Shown piece by piece: positions 42,319-50,736 of a DNA stretch of 64,000 nucleotides. How positions within the stretch are numbered: position 1 is the first letter of the stretch; each line of letters starts with the position of its first letter. The stretch spans positions 186,001 through 250,000 of the forward strand of contig CAYFPS010000002.1 of NCBI GenBank assembly GCA_964345075.1, read 5' to 3'. Below the pieces are notes generated by a model that saw nothing but the letters and a program-made list of their open reading frames with translations, searched no databases and was not told where the DNA came from. This DNA is from CAYFPS01 sp964345075 (lineage in GTDB: Bacteria; CAIWAD01). The translations under genes were made by a program, and so were the position numbers.

Positions 42319-42983
42319 AGACAAGCCGGATTTTCTGCGACTTTGACGGAACCATAACCTGCGACGACACGCTGGTCCTCCTGCTTGATCGCTTTGGGAA
42401 GTGCCTGCCAGACGGGCGTGACTGGCGCGCCATCGAGTTTGATGATTCGCTGAATGAAGAGGTCAAACTGCAAGCCGAAATGGATCTGCTCGATTGTTCG
42501 CGCGAGCAGGCTCTGGAATTTCTTCGTGATACAGTCCGGATCAGAGATGGCTTCGCGGATCTCCTTAAATGGATTCGTCAAGAATCCGGCTGCCTGCACA
42601 TCCTTTCTGGTGGACTCCTTCCAATTATCGAGCAAAGCCTTGCTGACTTTGCCGGAAGCGGACTCAGGCTGGAGGCGAATCAGCTGATCGGTGATACAGG
42701 CTGGCAGGTAAGGGCCAACAGCACTCCCCGCATTCGCGAGCGCTGCAACCACTGCAAAACCCAGCATTTGAAGCAGGCGGCCAGCCTGCAAATCGAGAGC
42801 ATCTACATTGGCGATGGCAGCACGGACTTTTGCCCGGCTCGCGAAGCAGACATGGTTTTCGCCCGCGGGACTCTTGCCAGACAATTACAGGAAGAAGGGC
42901 GGGCCTTTACCGCCTTTGAAGATTTTCACCAGGTCCTTCATTCATTGCAGCAGGCTGGCGTGATGTTGGTGAATGAGAGATAG
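42315..42983 (+). CDS. HAD-superfamily phosphatase (MtnX/SerB-like)
   Basis: A 222-residue HAD-IB phosphatase. FCDFDGTITCDDT supplies the nucleophile, ILSGGLLPIIEQ motif II, and YIGDGSTDFCPAREAD the metal-binding motif IV. The CNHCKT pair near residue 140 is typical of MtnX-type enzymes (methionine salvage) rather than SerB. No other salvage gene is present, so the substrate is open; the downstream transsulfuration enzyme makes a link to sulphur-amino-acid metabolism plausible but unproven. Two GTGATACA words (42526, 42691) lie within it. Confidence 0.75.
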   Translation: MKTSRIFCDFDGTITCDDTLVLLLDRFGKCLPDGRDWRAIEFDDSLNEEVKLQAEMDLLDCSREQALEFLRDTVRIRDGFADLLKWIRQESGCLHILSGGLLPIIEQSLADFAGSGLRLEANQLIGDTGWQVRANSTPRIRERCNHCKTQHLKQAASLQIESIYIGDGSTDFCPAREADMVFARGTLARQLQEEGRAFTAFEDFHQVLHSLQQAGVMLVNER

Positions 42984-43031
42984 GCTACGGCATTTAGCAA
43001 CTTCAGCCGAGGCAGTCAGGAACGAGGAAAC

Positions 43032-44174
43032 ATGCGATTCAACACCAGAGCCATTCATGCCGGTAATCAGATTGACGAATCCACCGGCGCGGTCAACAAG
43101 CCCATCGTCCTTAGTAGCACTTTTGTGCAGGATGATATTGGGGTAACACGCGGATGGGATTATTCACGCGCTGGAAACCCGACCCGTGATTCACTGGAAA
43201 TGAATATTGCGGCTCTGGAAAACGCGCAGCATGGCCTCGTCTTCGCTTCAGGGCTTGCAGCTCTCCAGGCGCTCATGCACCTGCTGAAGGCCGGCGATCA
43301 CCTGATCTGCACGGCCGGTGTATACGGCGGCACCTGGCGCTTCCTGACGAAAGTGATGGAGCCATGGGGCCTGAAGGTGAGTTTTGTTGACAGCACGAAT
43401 CTGGACACGGTCACCGAAGCTCTAAGGCCTGAAACCCGCATGGTCTTTGTGGAGACACCGACCAATCCCATGATGAAGCTGTGTGACATTCGCGGACTGG
43501 CGGGTATCACTGAAACGCAGGACCTGACTCTTGTGGTGGACAATACTTTTCTCACGCCCTACTTCCAGAACCCGCTGGACCTTGGCGCGGACATTGTCCT
43601 CCACTCCTGCACAAAGTATCTGGGCGGTCACAGCGACCTTATCATGGGAGCGTTGGCCACCAACAACGCGAGCCTTCATGAGCAACTCGCCTTTGTGCAA
43701 AAGAGCGCGGGAGCCGTTCCCAGCCCCTTCGAGTGTTACATGATGCTGCGTTCGGTCAAGACACTGGGCCTGCGCATGGAGCGCCACTACGAAAACGCCC
43801 TGCGAGTAGCGCACTTTCTGGAAGAGCATCCGGCCGTCAACAGGGTCTTCTACCCCGGCCTGAGCTCCCATCCGCAGTACGAATTGGCAATGCGCCAGAT
43901 GCGTGGATTCGGTGGCATGCTTTCCTTTGAGCTCGATAATTTCGAGCGGGCCCGGCGGGTCGCGCTTTCCTTGAGGATTTTCAAACTGGCTGAATCGTTG
44001 GGCGGCGTGGAAAGCCTGATCAATCATCCGGTTGGAATGACACACGCTTCCGTGCCGAGGGCCGAACGGGAAGCCTATGGCCTGACCGACAGCCTGCTGC
44101 GCCTCTCTGTGGGTGTTGAAGATGTCGAAGATCTGATTGCGGACCTGACACAGGCCTTTGCCACGCTTAGTTGA
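43032..44174 (+). CDS. Transsulfuration PLP enzyme (cystathionine gamma-synthase/lyase family)
   Basis: A 380-residue Cys/Met-metabolism PLP enzyme. It shows NTRAIHAGNQIDESTGAVNKPI, YSRAGNPTRDSLE, GLAALQALMHLLKAGDHL, FVETPTNPMMKL, VVDNTFLTPYFQNPLDLGADIVLHS followed by the PLP lysine in CTKYLGGHSD, and the C-terminal SLGGVESLINHPVGMTHAS and LLRLSVGVEDVEDLI. The family includes cystathionine gamma-synthase, beta-lyase, gamma-lyase and homocysteine synthase, and the residues seen do not separate them securely. MTHAS...R is most common in gamma-synthase/gamma-lyase. It follows the HAD gene by 48 bp. Confidence 0.85.
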   Translation: MRFNTRAIHAGNQIDESTGAVNKPIVLSSTFVQDDIGVTRGWDYSRAGNPTRDSLEMNIAALENAQHGLVFASGLAALQALMHLLKAGDHLICTAGVYGGTWRFLTKVMEPWGLKVSFVDSTNLDTVTEALRPETRMVFVETPTNPMMKLCDIRGLAGITETQDLTLVVDNTFLTPYFQNPLDLGADIVLHSCTKYLGGHSDLIMGALATNNASLHEQLAFVQKSAGAVPSPFECYMMLRSVKTLGLRMERHYENALRVAHFLEEHPAVNRVFYPGLSSHPQYELAMRQMRGFGGMLSFELDNFERARRVALSLRIFKLAESLGGVESLINHPVGMTHASVPRAEREAYGLTDSLLRLSVGVEDVEDLIADLTQAFATLS

Positions 44175-44185
44175 GGAATCGACTC

Positions 44186-44941
44186 ATGAATACACCGACC
44201 TGGCAGACACGTATCACGGAAACCGGCGCGGGAGAGCTGAATGTCCGTGGCTATCGTATCACGGACATCATTTCGAAGCTCAGTTTTGCCCAGACGATCT
44301 ACCTGATTCTGAAGGGTGAACTTCCTACAGAAGCCGAAGCACGCATGATGGAAGGCCTGCTGGCCTCCAGCATCGATCACGGTATCACACCACCTTCGAA
44401 CCTTGCGGCTCGTACGGTGATGAGTGGCGGCAACAGCCTTAATGCTTCCGTGGCGGCTGGCATTCTGACCATCGGGGACAGCCATGGTGGTGCCATCGAG
44501 CAGTGCGCGCGCATTTTGCAGGAAGCCGTCAGCGCAGGCAAGGACGCTGAAACGCTGGTGGCCGAAATGAAGGCTGCCGGCAAGCGGATTCCCGGATACG
44601 GTCATCGCATTCACGCCCGTGATCCTCGCACAAGCGAGCTGTTGGAGCTGGCCGATCGCTGCGGTTTTACCGGCCCGCACATTCATCTGGCCGCTGCTGT
44701 CATGGAAGAGCTTGAGCAAGGCACAGACAAGAAGCTGCCGCTGAATGTGGATGGGGCAATCGCAGCCATCATTTCGGAAATGGGCTTTGACTGGCGCCTT
44801 GGCAAGGGATTTTTCATTATTGCGCGCACACCGGGCCTGGTGGCGCATGTCTTTGAAGAGTGGACGACCCAGAAGCCCATGCGCAAGCTTGGCCCCATTG
44901 GCGGCGAATACACGGGCCCTGAAGAACGGGAGATTCCCTAG
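44186..44941 (+). CDS. Citryl-CoA lyase-like protein (citrate synthase superfamily)
   Basis: A 251-residue short citrate-synthase-fold protein. RGYRITDIISKLSFAQTIYLILKGELPT, MSGGNSLNASVAAGILTIGDSHGGAIEQCARIL, IPGYGHRIHARDPRTSELL, GFDWRLGKGFFIIARTPGLVAHVFEEW are those of the C-terminal domain of ATP-citrate lyase and of the stand-alone citryl-CoA lyase, not of full citrate synthase (about 430 residues). It would cleave citryl-CoA (or a methylcitryl analogue) to acetyl-CoA and oxaloacetate. The start is ATG 44186 with a GAGG site (an upstream TTG at 44171 is less likely). No citryl-CoA synthetase gene is nearby. It might work with CitF. Near-misses CGTATCAC occur at 44210 and 44235. Confidence 0.78.
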   Translation: MNTPTWQTRITETGAGELNVRGYRITDIISKLSFAQTIYLILKGELPTEAEARMMEGLLASSIDHGITPPSNLAARTVMSGGNSLNASVAAGILTIGDSHGGAIEQCARILQEAVSAGKDAETLVAEMKAAGKRIPGYGHRIHARDPRTSELLELADRCGFTGPHIHLAAAVMEELEQGTDKKLPLNVDGAIAAIISEMGFDWRLGKGFFIIARTPGLVAHVFEEWTTQKPMRKLGPIGGEYTGPEEREIP

Positions 44942-44944
44942 GCT

Positions 44945-45577
44945 GTGTCACAGGATCGCTTCGTTCAACTTTTCCGCGCCATGTTTCGTGGCGGCTTTAT
45001 TGGCGGGCTGGTCGCTCTGATCGGCAGCTTCATGGCATCTGCTGTTTTTCACCTGCATCAGGACAGTCTGCGATCGTTTGAGCAGGAAGATGCGCTTGCG
45101 GCACAACTTAAGGCGTCCACTGGCGTGGCAGGAGTCTACCTGCTACCAGACAGCCGCACGCCGCCTGCTGAAGGTGTCTCGATTGAAGAGCACGTGAACG
45201 CACTGACGGAACGCATTGCCAAAGGCCCTGTCGCCTTTGTTGCCATTCGGCCGGGCGAGGACCACACACCCCTGCAAGCCCGCTTTTACCTGAGCCTGCT
45301 GATTCATCTGGGGTTAGCAAGCGGCCTGACTGTGCTCGGCTGGAAACTGCGGGAAATGAGCTGGCGCGAGCGCACAACGATCCTCGCAGGCGCCATGCTT
45401 GCAGGCGTAAGCTATGTCCTTTTGAATCACATGAATCAGTGGTACTTCGGCTGGGCCTACACGCGTGATACACTGCTGGCTGCCATGATTGCATGGATCC
45501 CGGCGGTGATGGTCATCGGCTGGGCTACGGGAGCAGGCAGGAACTTTACCGCGGAGCCGGTCAGTCGTCCAGACTGA
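44945..45577 (+). CDS. Membrane protein, unknown function
   Basis: I do not recognise this 210-residue protein. The start is a GTG three bases after the preceding stop, within a TGTGTCAC near-miss word. Four membrane helices are visible (about 13-35, 118-136, 148-164 and 175-193), with a periplasmic loop (about 36-115) containing YLLPDSRTPPAEGVSIEEHVNAL. It is last in the nadE-to-citryl-lyase operon and converges on the outer-membrane-barrel gene, overlapping it by 17 bp. The role is unknown. Confidence 0.55.
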   Translation: MSQDRFVQLFRAMFRGGFIGGLVALIGSFMASAVFHLHQDSLRSFEQEDALAAQLKASTGVAGVYLLPDSRTPPAEGVSIEEHVNALTERIAKGPVAFVAIRPGEDHTPLQARFYLSLLIHLGLASGLTVLGWKLREMSWRERTTILAGAMLAGVSYVLLNHMNQWYFGWAYTRDTLLAAMIAWIPAVMVIGWATGAGRNFTAEPVSRPD

Positions 45578-46703
45578 TATCCGTCGACCAGCGCAGCCCC
45601 AGACCGATCCGCGTCAGATTGTAATCCTTAACGCGACCAATCTCACCGTAAGACGCGGTCGTCCGCCGCCATTCACGCTCCACAATCAACTGCAGGCGAA
45701 GATCCTTCAGCGGTGATACACTTGCCCGCAGATCCCAGTTGTAGCGGCGATCGTGACGGCCATAGTGAAAGGGGTCATCGATCTCGCCCAGCGAACTGGT
45801 GTAAAAGCGATCACGCACAAGGAAGCCTGCATCCAGATCCAGGTCGGGCAGGTCCATGGGCAGGCGGAAGTCGCGCGAAAGGCCCATTCGATACTGGTCT
45901 TCCTGATGACTGCCATCACCACCTTCATCGTCACTTCCGGCAGCTGGAAGATAGCTGCTGGCGGCTCCGGAAAAGCCGACATTGTCCGTGTCAACAAAGG
46001 TGTAACCCAGCGTGGCGCGCAGATCCAGCGGCAGATCGGCAGACAGGCCGAGACCGAAACCAACAGCCTCGGTGTCGTACTCGGTGAACCAGCCGTTGTA
46101 GTAGTTCACATCCGAAAAGGCGTCAAGTGATACACCGATGCGCTCCATGCCGCCCCAGTCGGGCAGACGGAACCGCAGCGTGGCCTCCAGCAGCTCGCCA
46201 TCAAAGGTGGCACCGCGCAAAAGCCCTGTATCACGATCCGTGAACTGACGCAGGTAAAAGTTGTCCAGCAGGCGCCAGTTAAGCTGAAAACCCCACCCTG
46301 CTCGAGGAAGCCACTGCAGGCGCAGGGCATGGCTGTTGTAGCCGTTGGCGCTGGATGATTCGTACTGGGACCACTTGCCGTCGTAGCCTAGGCGCAGGCG
46401 GCCACGACCGCTGCGTCCGCCCACCAGCTTCTGCAGCCGATCGACAAGGCCCTTTCGAGTGGAAAGGCGCCAGGTCAGGTCCATGCCCAGACGATGCTCG
46501 GCCTTGACACCGGCCACGCCTTCTACATCTGTTTGAAAGAGAGGATCATCATCCAGGCGCTCACGATCGGCATCGGAGAGCCGCAGGACATTAGAATCCA
46601 GCAGGATTCGATCCTCCAGGTCGAAGGAGATTTCGGGCTTGAGTCCATTGGCTGCACAGGTACACGCCAGCAGCGTGCAGGCCAGCAGCAGGCTACTCTT
46701 CAT
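45561..46703 (-). CDS. Predicted outer-membrane beta-barrel protein in the polyglutamate cluster
   Basis: A 380-residue exported protein, signal peptide about 1-20 (MKSSLLLACTLLACTCAANG). The rest alternates polar and aromatic residues in a barrel-like way (GFQLNWRLLDNFYLRQF, GFGLGLSADLPLDLRATLGYTFVDTDN, LRLQLIVEREWRRTTASY) and ends in a strand-like NLTRIGLGLRWSTDISL. A lipobox could also be read (LLACTC), so lipoprotein is an alternative. It overlaps the secreted-protein gene by 11 bp at the end of the pgsBCW operon. I infer an export pore or anchor for polyglutamate, with no direct sign. Confidence 0.6.
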   Translation of the reverse strand: MKSSLLLACTLLACTCAANGLKPEISFDLEDRILLDSNVLRLSDADRERLDDDPLFQTDVEGVAGVKAEHRLGMDLTWRLSTRKGLVDRLQKLVGGRSGRGRLRLGYDGKWSQYESSSANGYNSHALRLQWLPRAGWGFQLNWRLLDNFYLRQFTDRDTGLLRGATFDGELLEATLRFRLPDWGGMERIGVSLDAFSDVNYYNGWFTEYDTEAVGFGLGLSADLPLDLRATLGYTFVDTDNVGFSGAASSYLPAAGSDDEGGDGSHQEDQYRMGLSRDFRLPMDLPDLDLDAGFLVRDRFYTSSLGEIDDPFHYGRHDRRYNWDLRASVSPLKDLRLQLIVEREWRRTTASYGEIGRVKDYNLTRIGLGLRWSTDISLDD

Positions 46704-47619
46704 TACGCAGACTTTCCCGCGGAATCAGGAAGCGCAGATTGAGCTCCCGACCGCTATCCTGAAAACGAATCTTGTACTTGTGACGACCTTCGGGGACCTC
46801 GACGTAGATCACTTCGCCCCTGGCCGGAACGCTATCCGTCTTGCCCGTGTATACGGCCAGGTCGCTCTGGCGACCCTGCAAAACCCAGGTATTCTTGAAG
46901 GCATCGTCCTCATAGACCTTCAGCATGTACTTCTGACGACCGCTCATCGAGCTGTTCCAGTCCAGACGGCTGATCACCTTCATGAAGGTCGGGCCGATCA
47001 CATCCAGCTCCAGCTCTTCGCCACTTTTCAGCACATGGTAGGTGTTGATCGTTTCGCGAACGACAACATCACGGGCCGGGCAGACCGAAAGGGGCAAGAT
47101 GTCAATGTTCCCGCCACGGGGAATCGGATGGATGAACTTCTTGCGCAGCCGAATGATGACAGCATCATCCGGACAGCTGTCGGCAGTCAGTTCCAGGCGA
47201 TGCGTGCCGGGCGGGACTTCGATCATGTCCGTCTGCGAAGCACTCAGCTTCTTGCCACCGTCCGCAATCCGGGCAGCGCGGGACTTGATGATCTTGTGCT
47301 CCATGGTGCCACCCTCATCGCCGTCCAGGCTCCAGGAAAGCGTGTAGGGATCACCCTTGTAGGAGCTCTTGTAGATCGAGCGGCTGATCACCCGAATCTC
47401 GGCGGGGCCTGTCACCATCATGCTCATGCTCGCGCCGAGATCCAGCGACCAGTAGGCGCGCTTATTACCATCGACTTCGGCCAGCACGCGACTCGCGCCT
47501 TCAACCTGTCGAACGGTGCTCCAGTTTGCCATCGCGGGCAGGGCAACCAGAAGGAGGGCGAGCAGTTGTATCACGATCGAATACCGAAGCTTCGTGAACT
47601 GCGCCGTATGGGAACTCAT
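46693..47619 (-). CDS. Secreted beta-rich protein of the polyglutamate cluster
   Basis: A 308-residue exported protein. ATG 47619 is preceded by AAGGAG and gives a signal peptide MSSHTAQFTKLRYSIVIQLLALLLVALPAMA. The mature part is beta-rich, with repeated patterns in which a protein would bind a carbohydrate or polymer (VPPGTHRLELTADSCPDDAV and VPEGRHKYKIRFQDSG, two similar turns). Two cysteines (DSCP and SVCPA) may pair. I know no named family. It lies between pgsW and the barrel gene with short gaps, so it is probably a periplasmic or surface part of the polymer system. Confidence 0.6.
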   Translation of the reverse strand: MSSHTAQFTKLRYSIVIQLLALLLVALPAMANWSTVRQVEGASRVLAEVDGNKRAYWSLDLGASMSMMVTGPAEIRVISRSIYKSSYKGDPYTLSWSLDGDEGGTMEHKIIKSRAARIADGGKKLSASQTDMIEVPPGTHRLELTADSCPDDAVIIRLRKKFIHPIPRGGNIDILPLSVCPARDVVVRETINTYHVLKSGEELELDVIGPTFMKVISRLDWNSSMSGRQKYMLKVYEDDAFKNTWVLQGRQSDLAVYTGKTDSVPARGEVIYVEVPEGRHKYKIRFQDSGRELNLRFLIPRESLRNEE

Positions 47620-47644
47620 GCTAACTCCTTCAGCCAGATTCTGG

Positions 47645-48781
47645 CTAGTGCATATCGTCAAGGCTGCCGTTACCGCTTCCCAGCTGTTGCAGCTTGAGAT
47701 CGAAGCGAATCACGACGGCAACCAGAATGGTCATGATGAAAACGGCCAGGCCCACGATGCGCAGATCGTAGCGCTCGCTGACGAAGATTTCGCCGCGACC
47801 GGTTTCAATATCCTGTCCGGGACGCCAGGGCAGTCCGTAACTCTTCAGCATGGAAGAGAAGCGCCGTGATACATACTTGAAGTTGATCAGCGGCACGCCA
47901 TTGTCTGAAAAGTAGTGAATCACGCCACGGGCCGGGTAATTGCGCGCATCCAGATGACGGGCATAACCCACCGGCAGCAGTTTTGCATTCTCCGGATGAC
48001 CGATACTGGCCACACCACCGCCAATGTTGATATAGGCGCTGTAACCGCGCAGGCTTTCGCGAACTTCATCCGTGAAGATCTGGGTACGGATGCGCACGGC
48101 TTCTTCAACATTTCCCGGATTGAGAAACTCAACACCTGCCCGGCGAATGGACTCACGAATCAGCTCGCGTCCTTCCGGCGGCAGGCTCTGACCGCGATCG
48201 TCGGCACCACCGATGGAAGCGGCACGGGTATGAAACGTGATTTCGCCGGAATCGAAAAGCACCTTCTCCATGTCCAGCCAGGTGAAATCAGGATCGTTGG
48301 CGCCGTACCACGAGCTGCTGACACTGGTGATGATGACGGGATCCAGCTTCATCACGCGCGCCGCAGCATAGGCCGCCAGGTTCAAACCGGGGAATGAGCC
48401 CGTTACGCCCATGGCAATTCGATCGCCTTCTTCCAGACCCGCCTCGTGATACATCTGGATCATCATGGCGGCAACATTGGGATTGAGCGTGGCCAGCTTG
48501 GCCTGATGATTGCCTTCGGTACTTGTGATCAGCGTGTGCTTCTGGCCGATCAGCATGGTGCGGGCCGGATCGTTGACCTCATCAATGAAGGCCGCATCGG
48601 GCGCCTTGGCATCTCTGAGCATATCCATCCAGTGGCTCATCAGCTCGGCGGCCTCGATCTTTTCCTCGTACCAGGCCTGACGATGTTCAACGCGGCTGTT
48701 CTCCGCCCAGAGGTAAAGTCCGTAAGCGCAGATGGCAAGAACCAGCAGGGTCCAGGTGGATTTGAGACTGGGCTTAAACAT
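47645..48781 (-). CDS. pgsW: Poly-gamma-glutamate system protein PgsW
   Basis: A 378-residue membrane protein with one N-terminal helix (about 9-25) and one near the C-terminus (about 341-360). The central domain includes ALNPNVAAMMIQMYHEAGLEEGDRIAMGVTGSFPGLNLA-like text (residues 95-135) and IITSVSSSWYGANDPDFTWLDME, which mark the family linked to PgsB/PgsC in Gram-negative bacteria. Its activity is unproven. It overlaps pgsC by 8 bp. PgsA/CapA, the usual metallophosphoesterase-like partner, is not present. Confidence 0.82.
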   Translation of the reverse strand: MFKPSLKSTWTLLVLAICAYGLYLWAENSRVEHRQAWYEEKIEAAELMSHWMDMLRDAKAPDAAFIDEVNDPARTMLIGQKHTLITSTEGNHQAKLATLNPNVAAMMIQMYHEAGLEEGDRIAMGVTGSFPGLNLAAYAAARVMKLDPVIITSVSSSWYGANDPDFTWLDMEKVLFDSGEITFHTRAASIGGADDRGQSLPPEGRELIRESIRRAGVEFLNPGNVEEAVRIRTQIFTDEVRESLRGYSAYINIGGGVASIGHPENAKLLPVGYARHLDARNYPARGVIHYFSDNGVPLINFKYVSRRFSSMLKSYGLPWRPGQDIETGRGEIFVSERYDLRIVGLAVFIMTILVAVVIRFDLKLQQLGSGNGSLDDMH

Positions 48782-49229
48782 GAGCGATCAACTCCCCTCC
48801 GGTGACAAGCATCATCAAAAGGCGGACACAGCTGGAAACCAGCAAAAGCGCGAGCAGCGTCTTGACCACACCCTGCTTGTCCATCCAGTTGGCGATCAGG
48901 CCGGGAATAATGAAGCCCACAGCCTGCATCTGCAGATCCACGCCGAAGAGCTCGTAAAAGGTCGACTGACGGGAGAAGTAGCCCAGCACAAATCCCAGCA
49001 GGATCGACAGGACCAGCCGCCTGCGGCCGTAGATGAACATGAACTGACCCAGCACGCGAATGATGCCGAAGGTGATAAAGGAAACAAGGAAGGTACCCAG
49101 CAGCCTGAGCGGCTCGTGCATCTGCAGGGCCACATAGCCCGGCACCACGATGCCGCCGGCGGAGACACCGACCACTTCCTGAAAAATCATGCTGAGGATA
49201 ACCCCCAGGCCGACGCTTATCTCAATCAT
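48774..49229 (-). CDS. pgsC: Poly-gamma-glutamate synthesis protein PgsC/CapC
   Basis: A 151-residue membrane protein with about four helices. The family stretch GVILSMIFQEVVGVSAGGIVVPGYVALQMHEPLRLL at the start is highly characteristic. PgsC forms the membrane core of polyglutamate synthase with PgsB. It overlaps pgsB and pgsW by 4 and 8 bp. Confidence 0.92.
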   Translation of the reverse strand: MIEISVGLGVILSMIFQEVVGVSAGGIVVPGYVALQMHEPLRLLGTFLVSFITFGIIRVLGQFMFIYGRRRLVLSILLGFVLGYFSRQSTFYELFGVDLQMQAVGFIIPGLIANWMDKQGVVKTLLALLLVSSCVRLLMMLVTGGELIAHV

Positions 49230-50392
49230 GCAACACTCCTGTCGCGGAAGTAATGAGCCACTTCGTGCCCACCGCCATGCACATTGCCAATGCCGAAGAC
49301 AGTCATCACGGGATGATCAAGCCCGAGGACAGCCTTGAAGGTTGCCTCCGGCGAAGCCATGCCCAGTTGTATCACCTTTTCCTGCGGCAATCCAAGTCTG
49401 TAACACACACCAAGCAGTCGCTCGGTGCTTTCGCCAATCAGGATCAGGTGGTCGAACTGTGTGTCCTCGTGCACCATTTCCACCAGCTGAACGGAACGCT
49501 CGAAGCGATCCTGCCTTGTGTTGAGAATGAAGATTGTAGCGCCCGGATCCTCGCTTAAACCGATCACGCGCTCCCAGATGGCGAGCGTGCTTTCCGGGTC
49601 GTTGGCCGCCAGCGCATTGACAAAGGTCGCGCGCTTGCCCGAGTCTTCAACCGTGTAGCGCTTGAGCGCACCCACATCCGGCGCTGCGCGGTACATGCCC
49701 TCCAGTGCCACCTCGCGGCCGATTCCCAGCTCGGCCGCCACGCGCAGGGCCAGCGCCACATTTTCCTTGTGCTCGATATGCTGGAAGGGGCGCATGTCGT
49801 CTTCGGTGACCAGCTCGTCAGTGACTTCGTGTAACACGGTCTTGCGACTCGCCGCCACATCGCGCATCAGACCGAAGAGCTTGTGTTCGCAGGTGAAAGC
49901 AACTTTGCCATTGGGCAGTGAATTACACAGGCTTTTGGCCACATTTTCAACGGTCGGACCCATTTCACGCAAATGATCCGGGCGGGCATTGGTGATTACG
50001 CCAATGGTCGAGCGCACCATTTTGTGCTCGGCAATCCACTGATATTCGGGCTGTACGGCCATGCATTCAATCACCAGCACTTCTGGCTTGCGCTTGACCG
50101 CAAAAGCGATCACACGAATCTGCTCGATGATGTTGGCGCCGCGCGGGCGAACAATCGGCAGCTCTTCGCCGTCCTCAAGGATGACGCGGGGAGCGCTGCC
50201 CGTCGTCTTGGCAATGGTGGCCAGTCCGCCAGCCCTTAGCGCGCCGGCAATCAGACGGGTCACGCTGCTTTTGCCGCGGGTACCGTTGATGTGAATGCGA
50301 ATGGGAATGCGCAGCAGGTTGGCCTGATGTCTGCGGAACTCCAGAATGCCCAGGATGATTGCCAGGGCCACCAGTATCGCGATGATGAACAT
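49226..50392 (-). CDS. pgsB: Poly-gamma-glutamate synthase PgsB/CapB (Mur-ligase-like)
   Basis: A 388-residue ATP-dependent amide ligase that joins glutamate residues by gamma linkage, with an N-terminal membrane anchor (about 2-18). The P-loop is HINGTRGKSSVTRLIAGAL (about 34-52). VLVIECMAVQPEYQW and GVITNARPDHLREMGPTVENVAKSL follow in the CapB order, then FVNALAANDPEST. The D- or L-configuration cannot be read. It heads the cluster; TGTAACAC words lie at 49399 and 49830, and TGTATCAC at 49368. Confidence 0.94.
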   Translation of the reverse strand: MFIIAILVALAIILGILEFRRHQANLLRIPIRIHINGTRGKSSVTRLIAGALRAGGLATIAKTTGSAPRVILEDGEELPIVRPRGANIIEQIRVIAFAVKRKPEVLVIECMAVQPEYQWIAEHKMVRSTIGVITNARPDHLREMGPTVENVAKSLCNSLPNGKVAFTCEHKLFGLMRDVAASRKTVLHEVTDELVTEDDMRPFQHIEHKENVALALRVAAELGIGREVALEGMYRAAPDVGALKRYTVEDSGKRATFVNALAANDPESTLAIWERVIGLSEDPGATIFILNTRQDRFERSVQLVEMVHEDTQFDHLILIGESTERLLGVCYRLGLPQEKVIQLGMASPEATFKAVLGLDHPVMTVFGIGNVHGGGHEVAHYFRDRSVA

Positions 50393-50736
50393 GCTTCGGG
50401 AACGCGCCTCCTAATGCCGGTCGCCGCCCCGGCTTCATGTCGAAGCGAGAGGGGGCAGCTCACAAGCCGATCAACCTAGCATAAATCGCGCCAGAATTGC
50501 GACAAGGCCCTGTCAGGTACAGTGCCTGAACCATCCAGCAAGCTGTCGGGCGTAACGGTTGATATTCATGGACTTTCTGCGGCTTCTTGTGCAAGTGACT
50601 AAAGCATGTCACATTGATCAGCAACAAGGCTCAGCAACGGCTGTCTTGATTTCTTTTCAACAGGTCAATTGGCAAGAACATTTTCGGCCTGATCAAGGCC
50701 CTATCGTATTGGCATGATTACTGCTAAACAACAGTT
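50393..50736. promoter_or_regulatory. Divergent control region between pgsB and secreted-protein gene
   Basis: 344 bp without a gene. On the minus strand, TTGTCG (50500-50505) and TATGCT (50478-50483), 16 bp apart, could be the pgsB promoter, which would leave a GC-rich leader of about 80 bp. On the right a TGGCAT-N5-CTGC sequence (50710-50724) resembles a sigma-54 site, but it lies too close to the start at 50737 to be convincing. Confidence 0.35.

Noticed and set aside
50710..50724. Sigma-54 promoter before the 50737 gene
   Set aside because: TGGCAT-N5-CTGC is a fair match but lies about 12 bp before the start codon, leaving no room for a transcript leader.
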